Source: an uncultured Pelagibacteraceae bacterium (GTDB taxonomy: Bacteria; Pseudomonadota; Alphaproteobacteria; Pelagibacterales; Pelagibacteraceae). From it: a stretch of 64,000 bases of DNA. This document shows, piece by piece, positions 48,766 through 59,897 of the stretch. The stretch lies in NCBI GenBank assembly GCA_902579215.1, contig CACHGH010000003.1, positions 20,868 through 84,867 on the forward strand, in the 5' to 3' direction. The translations under genes and the position numbers were made by a program. Below the pieces are notes generated by a model that was not told the DNA's origin, made no database searches, and saw only the letters and a list, made by a program, of their open reading frames with translations. Each line of letters begins with the position of its first letter. Position 1 is the stretch's first letter.

Positions 48766-49767
48766 ATGAGTCCTATTAAAAACTGCATCTTAAATAAAAA
48801 AACTGATAATACACCTATATGGATAATGAGGCAGGCTGGGAGGTATTTACCTGAATTTAGAGAGATAAGAAAAGTAAACCCAGATTTTATTAAATTGTGT
48901 CTTAATGAAAATATTACTCCAGAAATTACCTTACAACCACTTAAAAGATATGAATTAGATGCAGCTATAATTTTTTCTGATATTTTAATGTTACCTTATG
49001 GTATAGGACAAAAAGTTGAGTTTCAAAAGGGTTTCGGCCCTATACTTAGTGATCTTAATTTAGATTTTATAAATAAAACTAGTGAGGATATATTTACAAA
49101 AAAATTAGATCCAATTTATAAAGCAATAGAAATAGTTAGTAGGGACAAAATTATAACTAATAAAGATTTAATATGTTTTGTTGGAGCGCCCTGGACGTTA
49201 TTAGTTTATATGTTAAATAAACAATCTCCAAAAAAGGAACTTAATAAAAAATTATTAGAAGATAAAGTTTTTATAGATGAATTATTATTAATTATTGATA
49301 AATTTTTAAAGATACATATTCACAACCAAATTAAGAGTGGGGCAACCATTATCCAAATTTTTGACAGTTGGGCCGGACTAGTAAATAAAAAAGATTTAGA
49401 AAAATTTATTTATAAACCAACTATTAGTCTTATTAAATTTATAAAATCATTAAATACTCCAGTAATTTGTTTTCCGAGAAATGTTGAAAATTACAAGGAA
49501 TATGTAGAAACAGTAATGCCTGATGCTGTAAATATTGATTATAATGTAGATCCACAAAATATTTTAAAAAATATAAATATTCCAGTACAGGGAGGTTTAG
49601 ATCCACAAATACTTTTAACAGATAAAGAAAATTTAAAAAAAAATGCTTTAAAATATTTAGAAATTTTTAAAGATCATCCTTATATATTTAATCTTGGACA
49701 TGGTGTGCTTCCTACTACAGATCCAAATATGATGGACTACTTAGTTAAATTAGTGAAAGATTTTTAA
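48766..49767 (+). CDS. hemE: Uroporphyrinogen decarboxylase
   Basis: PIWIMRQAGRYLPEFREIR; AAIIFSDILMLPYGIG; FNLGHGVLPTTDP. Confidence 0.98.
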   Translation: MSPIKNCILNKKTDNTPIWIMRQAGRYLPEFREIRKVNPDFIKLCLNENITPEITLQPLKRYELDAAIIFSDILMLPYGIGQKVEFQKGFGPILSDLNLDFINKTSEDIFTKKLDPIYKAIEIVSRDKIITNKDLICFVGAPWTLLVYMLNKQSPKKELNKKLLEDKVFIDELLLIIDKFLKIHIHNQIKSGATIIQIFDSWAGLVNKKDLEKFIYKPTISLIKFIKSLNTPVICFPRNVENYKEYVETVMPDAVNIDYNVDPQNILKNINIPVQGGLDPQILLTDKENLKKNALKYLEIFKDHPYIFNLGHGVLPTTDPNMMDYLVKLVKDF

Positions 49768-50766
49768 ATGCAATCAGATCATCCAAAAGTTAAATATGGA
49801 AAAACAGGAGTGCTTATAATAAATCTTGGTACTCCAGACTCAACGAGTTGGTTGGATATAAGAAAATATTTAAAAGAATTTTTATCAGATAGACGGGTAA
49901 TTGAAGTAAATCCCATAATATGGCAAATAATTTTAAATGTTTTTATATTAAATTTAAGACCCTCAAAAACAGCAGAGGCGTATAAAAAAATTTGGATGAA
50001 AGATAAAAATATGTCGCCACTTAGGTACTATACTTTAAATCAGTCTAAAAAATTAAAAAGTAAAATTAATAATGAAAATATAATTATTGATTATGCAATG
50101 AGATATGGAAATCCAAGCATAAGCAGCAAAATGTACAAACTCCAACAAGATGGTTGTGAGAATATTGTAATTCTGCCTTTATACCCTCAGTATGCAGCCG
50201 CAACAACAGCAACTGTTTGTGATGAGGTTTATAGAAATTTAATGAAAATGAGATGGCAACCAAGTATTCAAATTATTCCTCACTATGAATCCGAACCATT
50301 ATACATTGAAGCATTACTAAAAAGTTTAAATAAAAAAATTTCTGAAATAAAATGGACACCAGATTTGATAATTGCATCTTATCATGGAATTCCTAAAAAA
50401 TATTTCGATAAGGGAGATCCTTATCATTGCTATTGTCAAAAAACATCACGTCTTTTAGAAGAAAAATTTAACAATAAAATTCCTATAAAAACAACATTTC
50501 AGTCGAGATTTGGACCACAAGAATGGTTACAGCCCTATACTGATAAAATGCTTGAGAACTTACCAAAAGAGGGAAAAAAAAATATTCTAGTGATTTGCCC
50601 AGGCTTTGCATCTGATTGTGTAGAAACTTTAGAAGAGATAGCAATCCAAGGCAAGGAAAGTTTTTTGAGTAATGGAGGATCAAACTTTGATATAGTTCCT
50701 TGTTTAAATGATAATAATGATCATATCGATTTGTTAAAAAATTTAGTTGAAAGATATTTTTTTTAG
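49768..50766 (+). CDS. hemH: Ferrochelatase
   Basis: GVLIINLGTPDSTSWLDIRKYLKEFLSDRRV; SYHGIPKKYFDKGDPYHCYC; QSRFGPQEWLQPYTD. Confidence 0.97.
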   Translation: MQSDHPKVKYGKTGVLIINLGTPDSTSWLDIRKYLKEFLSDRRVIEVNPIIWQIILNVFILNLRPSKTAEAYKKIWMKDKNMSPLRYYTLNQSKKLKSKINNENIIIDYAMRYGNPSISSKMYKLQQDGCENIVILPLYPQYAAATTATVCDEVYRNLMKMRWQPSIQIIPHYESEPLYIEALLKSLNKKISEIKWTPDLIIASYHGIPKKYFDKGDPYHCYCQKTSRLLEEKFNNKIPIKTTFQSRFGPQEWLQPYTDKMLENLPKEGKKNILVICPGFASDCVETLEEIAIQGKESFLSNGGSNFDIVPCLNDNNDHIDLLKNLVERYFF

Positions 50767-51202
50767 AATGAATTTTTATTTAACTTTAAAAGCATTGCAT
50801 CTTATAGCTGTAATTTCTTGGATGGCAGGCTTATTATATCTACCAAGAATATTTGTATACCATGTAGAAAATATAGAAAAAAAAGAAACAACGGACATAT
50901 TTGAGGTTATGGAAAAAAAATTATACTTTTATATAATGAGACCAGCCATGATTTTAACTTGGCTTTTTGGGATTATACTAATCCACAGTATTGGCATAGA
51001 AGCTTTTTCTTATTTGTGGCTACAAATCAAGCTTGTTCTTGTAATAATACTATCAATTTACCATGAATATCTTGGAAAATGTTTAAAATCACTTAAATCA
51101 AAGACTAATACTAAATCATCAAAATTTTTTCGAATTATTAATGAAATACCAACTTTATTACTAATATTGATTGTTTTTATAGTGATTTTTAAACCTATGT
51201 AG
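50747..51202 (+). CDS. hemJ: Protoporphyrinogen oxidase HemJ (CopD family)
   Basis: LKALHLIAVISWMAGLLYLPRIFVYHVE; MRPAMILTWLFG; next to hemE-hemH. Confidence 0.93.
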   Translation: MKDIFFRMNFYLTLKALHLIAVISWMAGLLYLPRIFVYHVENIEKKETTDIFEVMEKKLYFYIMRPAMILTWLFGIILIHSIGIEAFSYLWLQIKLVLVIILSIYHEYLGKCLKSLKSKTNTKSSKFFRIINEIPTLLLILIVFIVIFKPM

Positions 51203-51258
51203 TTGAAATAATTAAAAAGATATATATATTATAGCTATCTTTAATCTTACCCCACATT

Positions 51259-52527
51259 ATGAATATTCAAGAACTTAAAACAAAATCATCCGAGCAGTTA
51301 ATTTCTCAAGCTGAAAAATTAGGTATAGAAAATGCTAGTACACTAAGAAAACAGGAAATATTATTCGCAATACTTAAAAAGTTAGCAGAAAAAGAGGAGA
51401 TTACTGGCGGTGGAGTTTTACAACTACTTCAGGATGGATTTGGTTTTTTAAGAGCAATTGAATCAAATTATTTACCTGGACCTGATGATATATATATTAG
51501 CCCAAGCCAGATAAGAAAATTTGGTTTACGAACTGGGGATACTGTAGAAGGCCCTGTTAGAGCTCCAAAAGATGGAGAGAGATATTTTGCTTTATTACAA
51601 GTAAGTAAAATTAATTTTGAAGATCCAGAAAAAGCTAGACATAAAATTGCCTTTGATAACTTGACTCCGCTGTATCCTAATAAGCAATTAGTTATGGAAG
51701 TTGAAAGTAATAAAGTTGAAAAAAAACCTGACTTGACCCCAAGATTAATTGACCTAGTCAGCCCAATCGGCAAAGGTCAAAGATCTTTAATTATTTCTCC
51801 ACCAAAAGCAGGTAAAACTATGATTTTACAAAGTATAGCTAATTCAATAGCCGCAAACCACCCAGAGTGCTATTTAATGGTTTTATTAATTGATGAGCGA
51901 CCAGAGGAAGTAACAGACATGCAAAGAACTGTAAAAGGAGAAGTTATAAGTTCTACATTTGATGAACCAGCACAAAGACATGTGGCTGTAGCTGAGATGG
52001 TTATAGAAAAAGCAAAAAGATTAACTGAACACAAAAAAGATGTGGTAATTTTATTAGACTCAATAACCAGGCTAGGTAGGGCATATAATGCTGTAATACC
52101 AAGTTCTGGTAAAGTATTAACTGGAGGAGTGGATGCAAATGCCCTTCAGCGGCCAAAAAGATTTTTTGGAGCTGCTAGAAATATAGAAGAAGGAGGGTCT
52201 TTGACAATTATATCAACTGCTTTAATCGACACAGGAAGCAGAATGGATGAAGTAATTTTTGAAGAGTTTAAAGGAACTGGAAATAGTGAGACAATTCTTG
52301 ATAGAAAAATTTCTGAAAAAAGAATATTCCCTGCAATTGATATAACTAAATCTGGCACTAGAAGAGAGGAGCTGCTTTTTAGTAAAGACGATCTTCAGAA
52401 AATGAATGTTTTAAGAAGAATAATAGCCCCAATGGGTACAATGGATGCTATAGAGTTTATTAACTCTAAATTGAAAAACACAAAAAGTAACTCTGAATTT
52501 TTCAATTCTATGAATAAACCAGCTTAA
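51259..52527 (+). CDS. rho: Transcription termination factor Rho
   Basis: [65 protein letters not shown]. Confidence 0.98.
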   Translation: MNIQELKTKSSEQLISQAEKLGIENASTLRKQEILFAILKKLAEKEEITGGGVLQLLQDGFGFLRAIESNYLPGPDDIYISPSQIRKFGLRTGDTVEGPVRAPKDGERYFALLQVSKINFEDPEKARHKIAFDNLTPLYPNKQLVMEVESNKVEKKPDLTPRLIDLVSPIGKGQRSLIISPPKAGKTMILQSIANSIAANHPECYLMVLLIDERPEEVTDMQRTVKGEVISSTFDEPAQRHVAVAEMVIEKAKRLTEHKKDVVILLDSITRLGRAYNAVIPSSGKVLTGGVDANALQRPKRFFGAARNIEEGGSLTIISTALIDTGSRMDEVIFEEFKGTGNSETILDRKISEKRIFPAIDITKSGTRREELLFSKDDLQKMNVLRRIIAPMGTMDAIEFINSKLKNTKSNSEFFNSMNKPA

Positions 52528-52533
52528 TAAAAC

Positions 52534-53361
52534 CTATATATATTTTAATTCTTTCATTGTTTTATTGAATAACTTTTCCAAGTTATTTATTACTTCAGTG
52601 TCACATTTTTCCCATTGCTTTGATTTTCCTACATTAAAAAATGGTTGATTGTTTTTATTATATAAATTTTCTTTAAAACCAACTTTTTGTTCAAGTTTTT
52701 TAAGATTAGAAAAATTTACCATTTCTATACACTCTTTTATTCTGTCATCGTTGATTTCCAAATCACATATTTTATTTAAATATTTAACAATTCCTTTAAA
52801 ACAATCGAATGTGTTAGACAACAAATACTCATACTTGACTATAAGTGCACTACCATAAGGGAAATTTTTCCATGAATTATAATGCTGACCCCAGTCTCCT
52901 CTGACCTCGCCAGCTAAATTTGATTTTGATAAATCTAAGGCACCCATATCATCTTTTGTGCTCATCATTTTTAATGTTTCATTGAGTGGTAAGTTTAAAT
53001 ATTTTGAGTAAGAAATTAAAACATCTCTTGGATCCCTAACTAAATAAATTGCACCTAAGGTATTTTCTTTATTAGTAAAAGGGAAATTTTTATATGTTCC
53101 TAGAGCACTATGAGTTTTTAAAAAATTTATTTTATTATTGAGGTTAATATATTCTTGTGCTGGAATCCATGATTCTGCAACTTCATCAAAATTAACTGGT
53201 TTATTACCAACTTGAAGAAATTGATTAAACTTAGGAAATAAAGGTATTTTTTTTAGTATATCAAATTCAAACTCTTTTTTTTTTGAATAGATATATGAAC
53301 ATAAAAAAGATCTAACCCAAGTATTTCCACTCTTTGGATATGAAGCTAGCCAAATAATCAT
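52534..53361 (-). CDS. Sulfotransferase domain protein (paralog 1)
   Basis: MIIWLASYPKSGNTWVRSFL (5'-PSB loop), IYLVRDPRDVLISYSKYLNL (3'-PB). Confidence 0.88.
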   Translation of the reverse strand: MIIWLASYPKSGNTWVRSFLCSYIYSKKKEFEFDILKKIPLFPKFNQFLQVGNKPVNFDEVAESWIPAQEYINLNNKINFLKTHSALGTYKNFPFTNKENTLGAIYLVRDPRDVLISYSKYLNLPLNETLKMMSTKDDMGALDLSKSNLAGEVRGDWGQHYNSWKNFPYGSALIVKYEYLLSNTFDCFKGIVKYLNKICDLEINDDRIKECIEMVNFSNLKKLEQKVGFKENLYNKNNQPFFNVGKSKQWEKCDTEVINNLEKLFNKTMKELKYI

Positions 53362-53373
53362 TATTTAATTTAA

Positions 53374-54222
53374 TTATATATATTTTAATTCCTTCATTTC
53401 TTTTTGAAATTTATTAACAATTTCTTCCACTAAACTACCATCTAAAACTTTATTCCAGTCATTGTTAGGACCTAAGTTAAAGAATTTTTTACTATTACCT
53501 GTTATTTTATTTTTAATACCTTCTTTAAACAATCCCTTATTTTCCATTTTTTTTAAACTTTCAAAAGATGTTGTATTTATTACATTCTCGATTTTTTTGT
53601 CACTAATATCTACGTTAAAGAATTTCTTCAAATATATTGTAATTTTTTCAACTTGTTCTTTTGGGTTAATTAATAGATCTTCATAACGAATTAATAAAAA
53701 ATTTTTTTTTGTATTTTTCCACGAATTATAATGGGCACCCCAAGATCCTATTAGAGTTAAAAAATTTGTATTACTTGAATTATTATCTAAATTTGTTCCT
53801 ATAGCCTGGTCATGAGAAAATAACATTTTCTTTGCTAGTTCATAGCTATTAATAGAAAAATGATACTTTAAGGAAGTAATTACATTTCTAGGATCTCTTA
53901 CAATATAAATTACTCCGGCTGTATTTTCATTGTTTGTAAATGAATCATTGCCAATTTTGCAGTTAACATGGTGAGTTTTAAAAAACTTAATTTTTCCATC
54001 AAGATTAATTTTTTCTTGTGAGCTAATCCAATTTTTTTTAATTTGTTGAATATTATGAAAATTAGAAACTAAACCTAAAAATTGTTTTCTTACTGGATAT
54101 TGTTCAATCATTTCCATCTTCTTAAAATCATGAGAACCATCTTGAGAATATAACAAAGATGAAATTATAGACCTCACCCATGTGTTTCCACTTTTTGGAT
54201 ATGAAGATAGCCAAATTATCAT
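53374..54222 (-). CDS. Sulfotransferase domain protein (paralog 2); start likely MIIWLSSYPKSG rather than 54249
   Basis: MIIWLSSYPKSGNTWVRSII, VIYIVRDPRNVITSLKYHF; collinear with paralog 1. Confidence 0.87.
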   Translation of the reverse strand: MIIWLSSYPKSGNTWVRSIISSLLYSQDGSHDFKKMEMIEQYPVRKQFLGLVSNFHNIQQIKKNWISSQEKINLDGKIKFFKTHHVNCKIGNDSFTNNENTAGVIYIVRDPRNVITSLKYHFSINSYELAKKMLFSHDQAIGTNLDNNSSNTNFLTLIGSWGAHYNSWKNTKKNFLLIRYEDLLINPKEQVEKITIYLKKFFNVDISDKKIENVINTTSFESLKKMENKGLFKEGIKNKITGNSKKFFNLGPNNDWNKVLDGSLVEEIVNKFQKEMKELKYI

Positions 54223-54292
54223 TATTTTTTTATTATATCTTTTGTTCATAATTAGATTAACAAAAATATTTAATTCTATGTATAATAAATCT

Positions 54293-55624
54293 ATGACTAT
54301 TTATGCATTATCATCAGGACCAGGCGTTTCAGGAATTGCGGTTATAAGAATTTCTGGGAAAAAAACGTCAGAAGTCATTAGAAATTTAACCAATGGTGAA
54401 TTGCCGCCTCCTAGAGTAGCTACACTTAAAAAAATAAACAATATCAACACTTCTGAACTGATAGACGAGGGTATTATTTTATGGTTTCCTGGCCCAAATA
54501 GCTACACAGGAGAAGATATGGCCGAATTGCATGTTCACGGCAGTATCTCTGTAATAAATTCAATACAAAAGGAAATTTCAAACATAGACGAGTGTAGATT
54601 GGCAGAGCCAGGAGAATTTACAAAGCTTGCTTTTCAAAATGGAAAAATAAATTTGTTAAAAGCTGAAGGGATTGCAGATTTAATATCATCAGAAACAGAA
54701 ATACAAAGAAGACAAGCAATAAAAATAATGAATGGTTTGTCTGCTAATGTATTTAATGAAATGAGGGAAAACCTTTTAAAAATTTTGACAAAAGTTGAAG
54801 CTAAAATAGATTTTCCTGATGAGGATTTACCAAAAGAAACTCTAGATAATATAAAAAAAGAATCTAAAGATATTCAAAATAAAATAGAAAAGATTCTTAA
54901 TGATCAGAAAATTGGAGAAAGAATTAGGGATGGTTTTAAAATTGCAATAGTAGGACCAACTAATGCTGGAAAATCAAGTTTACTTAATTTGTTATCAAAA
55001 AGAGAAGTGGCGATTGTTTCTGAAACAGCTGGAACTACAAGAGATGTCATCGAGGTTCACCTTAATATTGATGGATATCCAGTTATAATTTCTGACACTG
55101 CAGGAATTAGAAAATCTCAGGACGAAATAGAGAATAAAGGTATAAAAATTGCGTTTAAAAGAGCGGAAGAAGCTGATTTACGACTAGTTGTTATAGAGCC
55201 TAAAAACCTGAATTTTACTGGATTTTTGAAAGATTTGTTCGATAAAGACTCAATTTTAGTTATAAATAAGTCCGAACTAATCAAAGCTAAATTGGACAAC
55301 CAAATATCTAAACTCAATCATGTATTAATTTCTATAAAAGATAATAAAAATATAAATCATCTAATTACGAAAATAAAAAATAATTTAAAAAATAAGTTTA
55401 TTACCAATGATGATATTTATATAACAAGAGAAAGACATCGAGAACATTTAAAAAATTGTTTAATGAGTCTAAAAGAATTTGATAAAAAAAATAGCCTCGA
55501 AGATTTTGATAAGGCAGCAGAAGATTTAAGGTTGGCTACAAGAAATCTAGGTATGATTGTTGGAAAAGTAGGTGTTGAGGAGTTATTAGGTAGTATTTTC
55601 AACGATTTTTGCATAGGAAAATAA
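54293..55624 (+). CDS. mnmE: tRNA modification GTPase MnmE (TrmE); start re-assigned from ORF-track 54182
   Basis: MTIYALSSGPGVSGIAVIRISG N-terminus; VGPTNAGKSSLLNLLSKREVAIVSETAGTTRDVIE; C-terminal GSIFNDFCIGK. Confidence 0.95.
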   Translation: MTIYALSSGPGVSGIAVIRISGKKTSEVIRNLTNGELPPPRVATLKKINNINTSELIDEGIILWFPGPNSYTGEDMAELHVHGSISVINSIQKEISNIDECRLAEPGEFTKLAFQNGKINLLKAEGIADLISSETEIQRRQAIKIMNGLSANVFNEMRENLLKILTKVEAKIDFPDEDLPKETLDNIKKESKDIQNKIEKILNDQKIGERIRDGFKIAIVGPTNAGKSSLLNLLSKREVAIVSETAGTTRDVIEVHLNIDGYPVIISDTAGIRKSQDEIENKGIKIAFKRAEEADLRLVVIEPKNLNFTGFLKDLFDKDSILVINKSELIKAKLDNQISKLNHVLISIKDNKNINHLITKIKNNLKNKFITNDDIYITRERHREHLKNCLMSLKEFDKKNSLEDFDKAAEDLRLATRNLGMIVGKVGVEELLGSIFNDFCIGK

Positions 55625-55739
55625 CGTCAATTTTCCTGTGTTTTTTTAACATTTTTGATGAAACCCTTTGGGAATTAAGAGTTATTTTGTAAAAAAACAG
55701 AAATCTTGTAAAAATTATAATCACATATAAATTTAAATA

Positions 55740-57611
55740 ATGAAAAATGATTTATCATTTGATGTAGTAGTAATCGGTGGAGGACATTCAGGATGTGAAG
55801 CAGCTGCCGCCGCAGCGCGTCTTGGTGTAAATACAGCACTCTTCACCCACGATATAAAGACTATTGGAGAGATGTCATGTAACCCAGCTATAGGAGGTTT
55901 AGGTAAAGGTCATCTTGTTCGAGAGATAGATGCCCTAGATGGTGTTATGGGTGATGTTGCAGATAAATCTGGAATACAATTTAGATTATTAAATAAAAGC
56001 AGAGGCCCAGCTGTCAGGGGACCTAGAACTCAATCTGATAGATCACTATACCGTAAATTTATGCAAGAAAAACTTCTAAGTTACTGTAATTTAAGCGTTT
56101 TTTCAGATCCTGTAATTAAGTTTATATTTAAAAATAACTGTATAACTGGCTTTCATACATTAAAAGGAAACAATGTAACTTGTAATAAGATAATCCTAAC
56201 AACTGGCACTTTTTTGAATGGTTTAATACATATTGGCGACGAGAGGACACCTGCCGGAAGATATAATGAAAAACCAAGTACTGGCTTAAGTGAACAACTT
56301 CAAAAATATAATTTTAAAATAGGTAGATTGAAAACAGGGACTCCACCAAGGTTAGATTCTAGAACTATTAATTTTAATAATCTTGAAAAACAGTTTGCTG
56401 ATAGTGATCCTTATTTTTTCTCTTTTTTAACTAAAAAGAATTTGAACAAGCAAGTATCATGTTCGATGACTTACACAAATGATAAGGTTCATAAGATTAT
56501 AGAAAAGAACTTATCAAAGAGCGCAATGTACTCTGGCAGCATCCAAGGTGTAGGACCTAGATACTGTCCTTCAATTGAGGATAAAATTGTAAAATTCTCG
56601 GATAAGTTAAGACATCAAATATTTTTAGAGCCAGAGGGTCTAAATGACCATACAATATACCCAAATGGTATATCTACATCTCTACCTGAGGTTGTGCAAC
56701 ATGAAATACTTAATAATATCAATGGTTTAGAAAATGTTAAGGTCATTAGGCCAGGATATGCAATAGAATATGATTATGTAGACCCAAGGGAGCTTTTTTT
56801 AACATTAGAGACTAAAAAAATAAAGAACTTATACCTTGCTGGTCAAATTAATGGAACTACAGGTTACGAGGAAGCTGCAGCCCAAGGCTTAATAGCTGGA
56901 ATTAATGCTGCTTTATCTCTTAAAAATCGAGAACCTTTTATTTTAGATAGATCTGATGCTTATATAGGCGTTATGATTGATGATCTAGTTACTAAAGGTG
57001 TTGCAGAACCCTATAGGATGTTTACATCAAGAGCTGAGTACCGATTAAGTTTAAGAGCAGATAATGCAGATTTAAGACTTACACAAAAGGGTATTAATAT
57101 TGGTCTAGTTACAGAAAGTAGAAGACATTTATTCGAGGATAAATTTGCTAAATTATCCAAAATATCTCTCCAAATGTCTACTTTTAATATTTCTCCATCT
57201 AAGGCTGAAAAGCATGGTATCAATATTGCAAAAGACGGTATTTTTAGGTCTGCTGAGGAGATTTTAACCTATAAAGGTGTTGATATGTCTAAGGTAAGAG
57301 AAATATGGCCTGAAATCGCTAGTTATGGCAGTGAAATCGACGAACAAATTGAAATTAACTCCCATTATAGAGGTTATCTGAAAAAGCAAAAAGCAGATAT
57401 TCTTGCCTTTAAAAGAGATGAAAATTTAGCTATTCCAGATAATCTAGATTATGACCAATTTTCAGGTTTATCAAATGAAGTAAAGGCTAAATTTAAGCAA
57501 ATAAGACCAAAAACTATGGGTCAAGCACTCAGAATCGATGGAATAACTCCAGCCGCTGTATATATTTTGTTGTCACATGTTAAAAGAAAGTCTATTAAGC
57601 AAATAGCTTAA
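55740..57611 (+). CDS. mnmG: tRNA uridine-5-carboxymethylaminomethyl modification enzyme MnmG (GidA)
   Basis: [56 protein letters not shown]. Confidence 0.98.
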   Translation: MKNDLSFDVVVIGGGHSGCEAAAAAARLGVNTALFTHDIKTIGEMSCNPAIGGLGKGHLVREIDALDGVMGDVADKSGIQFRLLNKSRGPAVRGPRTQSDRSLYRKFMQEKLLSYCNLSVFSDPVIKFIFKNNCITGFHTLKGNNVTCNKIILTTGTFLNGLIHIGDERTPAGRYNEKPSTGLSEQLQKYNFKIGRLKTGTPPRLDSRTINFNNLEKQFADSDPYFFSFLTKKNLNKQVSCSMTYTNDKVHKIIEKNLSKSAMYSGSIQGVGPRYCPSIEDKIVKFSDKLRHQIFLEPEGLNDHTIYPNGISTSLPEVVQHEILNNINGLENVKVIRPGYAIEYDYVDPRELFLTLETKKIKNLYLAGQINGTTGYEEAAAQGLIAGINAALSLKNREPFILDRSDAYIGVMIDDLVTKGVAEPYRMFTSRAEYRLSLRADNADLRLTQKGINIGLVTESRRHLFEDKFAKLSKISLQMSTFNISPSKAEKHGINIAKDGIFRSAEEILTYKGVDMSKVREIWPEIASYGSEIDEQIEINSHYRGYLKKQKADILAFKRDENLAIPDNLDYDQFSGLSNEVKAKFKQIRPKTMGQALRIDGITPAAVYILLSHVKRKSIKQIA

Positions 57612-58249
57612 TGGAAGATAATTTTAATAATTATTCATTACTAAATAAAATAAACGTTTCACGTGAAACATATTTGGACTTTGAATCATATATTTCTATG
57701 CTTTTAGATAAAAATCAGCATATAAACATAATTAGTAAAAAAACAGCCAAAATCAACATTATTAGAGAAAGACACATAATAGATTCAGCACAAGCTATTG
57801 ATTTTGTTGATTTAAATAGTAATACAACCTATGATTTAGGAAGTGGTGGAGGCATGCCAGGTATTGTTATTGCAATTATATTTAAAAATTTAAAGAAGAG
57901 CATGCAGTTCACCTTGTATGAAAAGAGCCACCATAAGAGTAAGTTTTTAAAGGAGGTATCAAAAAAATTAAAGCTTAATACCAAAGTTATTCAAGAAGAT
58001 ATTTTTAAATCAACAAAACTAAAATCAGGAACAATTTTAGCAAGAGCATTCAAACCTTTACCTCTAGTTTTAGAATTAGTTCATAAAAATTTTAGTACTT
58101 ATAAAAATTTAGTTATTTTTATGGGGAAAAATGGAAAACAAGTATTGAAGGAAGCTTCCAAGAACTGGGATTTTGAGTATAAGGAAAAGAGGAGCATTAC
58201 TAGTGAAGATTCTTTTTTATTGAACATAAAGAATATAAAAAAAAAATGA
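57611..58249 (+). CDS. rsmG: 16S rRNA (guanine527-N7)-methyltransferase (GidB)
   Basis: NVSRETYLDFESYISMLLDKNQHINIISKKT; YDLGSGGGMPGIVIAI. Confidence 0.95.
   Translation: MEDNFNNYSLLNKINVSRETYLDFESYISMLLDKNQHINIISKKTAKINIIRERHIIDSAQAIDFVDLNSNTTYDLGSGGGMPGIVIAIIFKNLKKSMQFTLYEKSHHKSKFLKEVSKKLKLNTKVIQEDIFKSTKLKSGTILARAFKPLPLVLELVHKNFSTYKNLVIFMGKNGKQVLKEASKNWDFEYKEKRSITSEDSFLLNIKNIKKK
57656..57669. promoter_or_regulatory. parS centromere-like site
   Basis: Perfect 14-bp palindrome GTTTCACGTGAAAC, extended CGTTTCACGTGAAACA (one mismatch to canonical TGTTTCACGTGAAACA), inside rsmG and just upstream of parA/parB. Confidence 0.93.
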
Positions 58250-59049
58250 CACAGACACAAATAATATCAGTAATAAACCAAAAGGGTGGAGTTGGAAAAA
58301 CAACAACAGTTATTAATTTGGCAGCAGGACTTGCTCTTCAAAATAAAAAAATATTAGTTGTTGATTTAGATCCACAAGGCAATGCAACAACTGGATTAGG
58401 ATTATCAAATTCAGAGGACTCTGACAAAACTATTTATACAGTTTTAAATGGAACAAGAATAATATCTGATGTTTTAAAAAAAACGCAATTCAAAAATTTA
58501 GATTTGATATCATCCAATGTAGACCTCTCGGGTCTTGAAGTCGAAACAGCTGGTGATAGTAAGAGAGCATTTATTCTAAAGGATCAAATAATGGCTTATT
58601 TAAAGGATTCTAGTTCTATATACGATTACATATTAATTGATTGTCCGCCATCTTTGAGTTTATTAACAGTGATGGCCTTGGTGGCTTCAAACACCTTAAT
58701 TGTTCCTCTCCAAACAGAATTTTTTGCTTTAGAGGGTCTTACACAGTTAATGAAAACAATTGATAGAATTAAAGTCAATTTAAATTCAAAACTAAAAATT
58801 GAAGGAATTCTTTTAACTATGTATGATAAAAGAAATAAACTTTCTTCTCAGGTTGAGAAAGAAGCTAGAGACTATTTTAAAAACAAAGTTTATTTAACTG
58901 TTATCCCACGAAATGTTAGGTTGTCTGAAGCACCATCACATGGAGTGCCAGTTTTGATTTACGATAAATCGTGTCCAGGAAGTAAATCTTATTATAGTTT
59001 CACAAAAGAATTTTTAGAAAAACAAAAATCATATGATAGTGCAGCTTGA
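58246..59049 (+). CDS. parA: Chromosome partitioning ATPase ParA
   Basis: ISVINQKGGVGKTTTVINLAAGLA; LVVDLDPQGNATTGLG; LIDCPPSLSLLTVMAL. Confidence 0.97.
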   Translation: MTQTQIISVINQKGGVGKTTTVINLAAGLALQNKKILVVDLDPQGNATTGLGLSNSEDSDKTIYTVLNGTRIISDVLKKTQFKNLDLISSNVDLSGLEVETAGDSKRAFILKDQIMAYLKDSSSIYDYILIDCPPSLSLLTVMALVASNTLIVPLQTEFFALEGLTQLMKTIDRIKVNLNSKLKIEGILLTMYDKRNKLSSQVEKEARDYFKNKVYLTVIPRNVRLSEAPSHGVPVLIYDKSCPGSKSYYSFTKEFLEKQKSYDSAA

Positions 59050-59897
59050 TGGATACTACTAAAATTAAAAAAGGATTAGGTAGAGGTCTTTCTTCATTAA
59101 TTGGAGACACTAAAGTTGAAACAAATATTAACAAATTACCGATTAGTGACTTAACAAGAAATAAATTCCAACCACGAAAGAATTTTAATAAAGAAAATCT
59201 TGACGAACTCACAAATTCTATAAAAGAAAGAGGTATTATTCAGCCAATAATTGTTAGAAAATCAAAGGAAAATAGCTCAAAATATGAAATAATTGCTGGT
59301 GAGAGAAGGTGGCTTGCTGCCCAGAATGCAGGCTTACATGAGGTTCCTATAGTTATTACAGATGTTGATGATTTAAAATCACTAGAGTTCGCTATAGTTG
59401 AGAACGTTCAAAGAAATGATCTTAATGTTATTGAGGAAGCCGAAGGTTATAAACGTTTGATAAATGAGTTTTCATACGATCAAGAAAATGTAGCTAAATT
59501 TATTGGAAAAAGCAGGAGTCATGTAGCTAATTGTTTAAGGTTACTGGCACTTCCTAAAGAAGTTCTAGAGCTAATTGAGAATAATAAACTATCACCTGGT
59601 CATGCTAAAGTTTTAGTTGGATTAGAAAACTCAATATTTCTAGCTAAGAAAATAATAGAAAAAAAATTATCAGTAAGACAAGCAGAAAATTTAGCTAGGA
59701 TTTTCAAAACTAACAGGACAGCAAGAATTAATAAAAAAGATCCAAATTTAAATCAATTGGAAAACTCTTTAAGAGAAAAGATAGGACTTAATGTTCATAT
59801 TAAAAACAAAAAAAACAACTCAGGTTCGATACTTTTTGAATACAAAGGTTTAGATCAATTAAACAAACTTATCGAAATTATTAAATCTCACTATTAA
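59046..59897 (+). CDS. parB: Chromosome partitioning protein ParB
   Basis: KKGLGRGLSSLIGD; NKFQPRKNFNKENLDELTNSIKERGIIQPIIVR; YEIIAGERRWLAAQNAGL. Confidence 0.97.
   Translation: MMDTTKIKKGLGRGLSSLIGDTKVETNINKLPISDLTRNKFQPRKNFNKENLDELTNSIKERGIIQPIIVRKSKENSSKYEIIAGERRWLAAQNAGLHEVPIVITDVDDLKSLEFAIVENVQRNDLNVIEEAEGYKRLINEFSYDQENVAKFIGKSRSHVANCLRLLALPKEVLELIENNKLSPGHAKVLVGLENSIFLAKKIIEKKLSVRQAENLARIFKTNRTARINKKDPNLNQLENSLREKIGLNVHIKNKKNNSGSILFEYKGLDQLNKLIEIIKSHY

Noticed and set aside
54182-54292. N-terminal extension of mnmE ORF (MFPLFGYEDSQIIIIFLLYLL...)
   Set aside because: Antisense to the sulfotransferase start; true MnmE N-terminus is MTIYALSSG at 54293
55625-55739. mnmE-mnmG spacer as possible second origin or riboswitch
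   Set aside because: Short, no DnaA-box cluster, no convincing structured RNA motif
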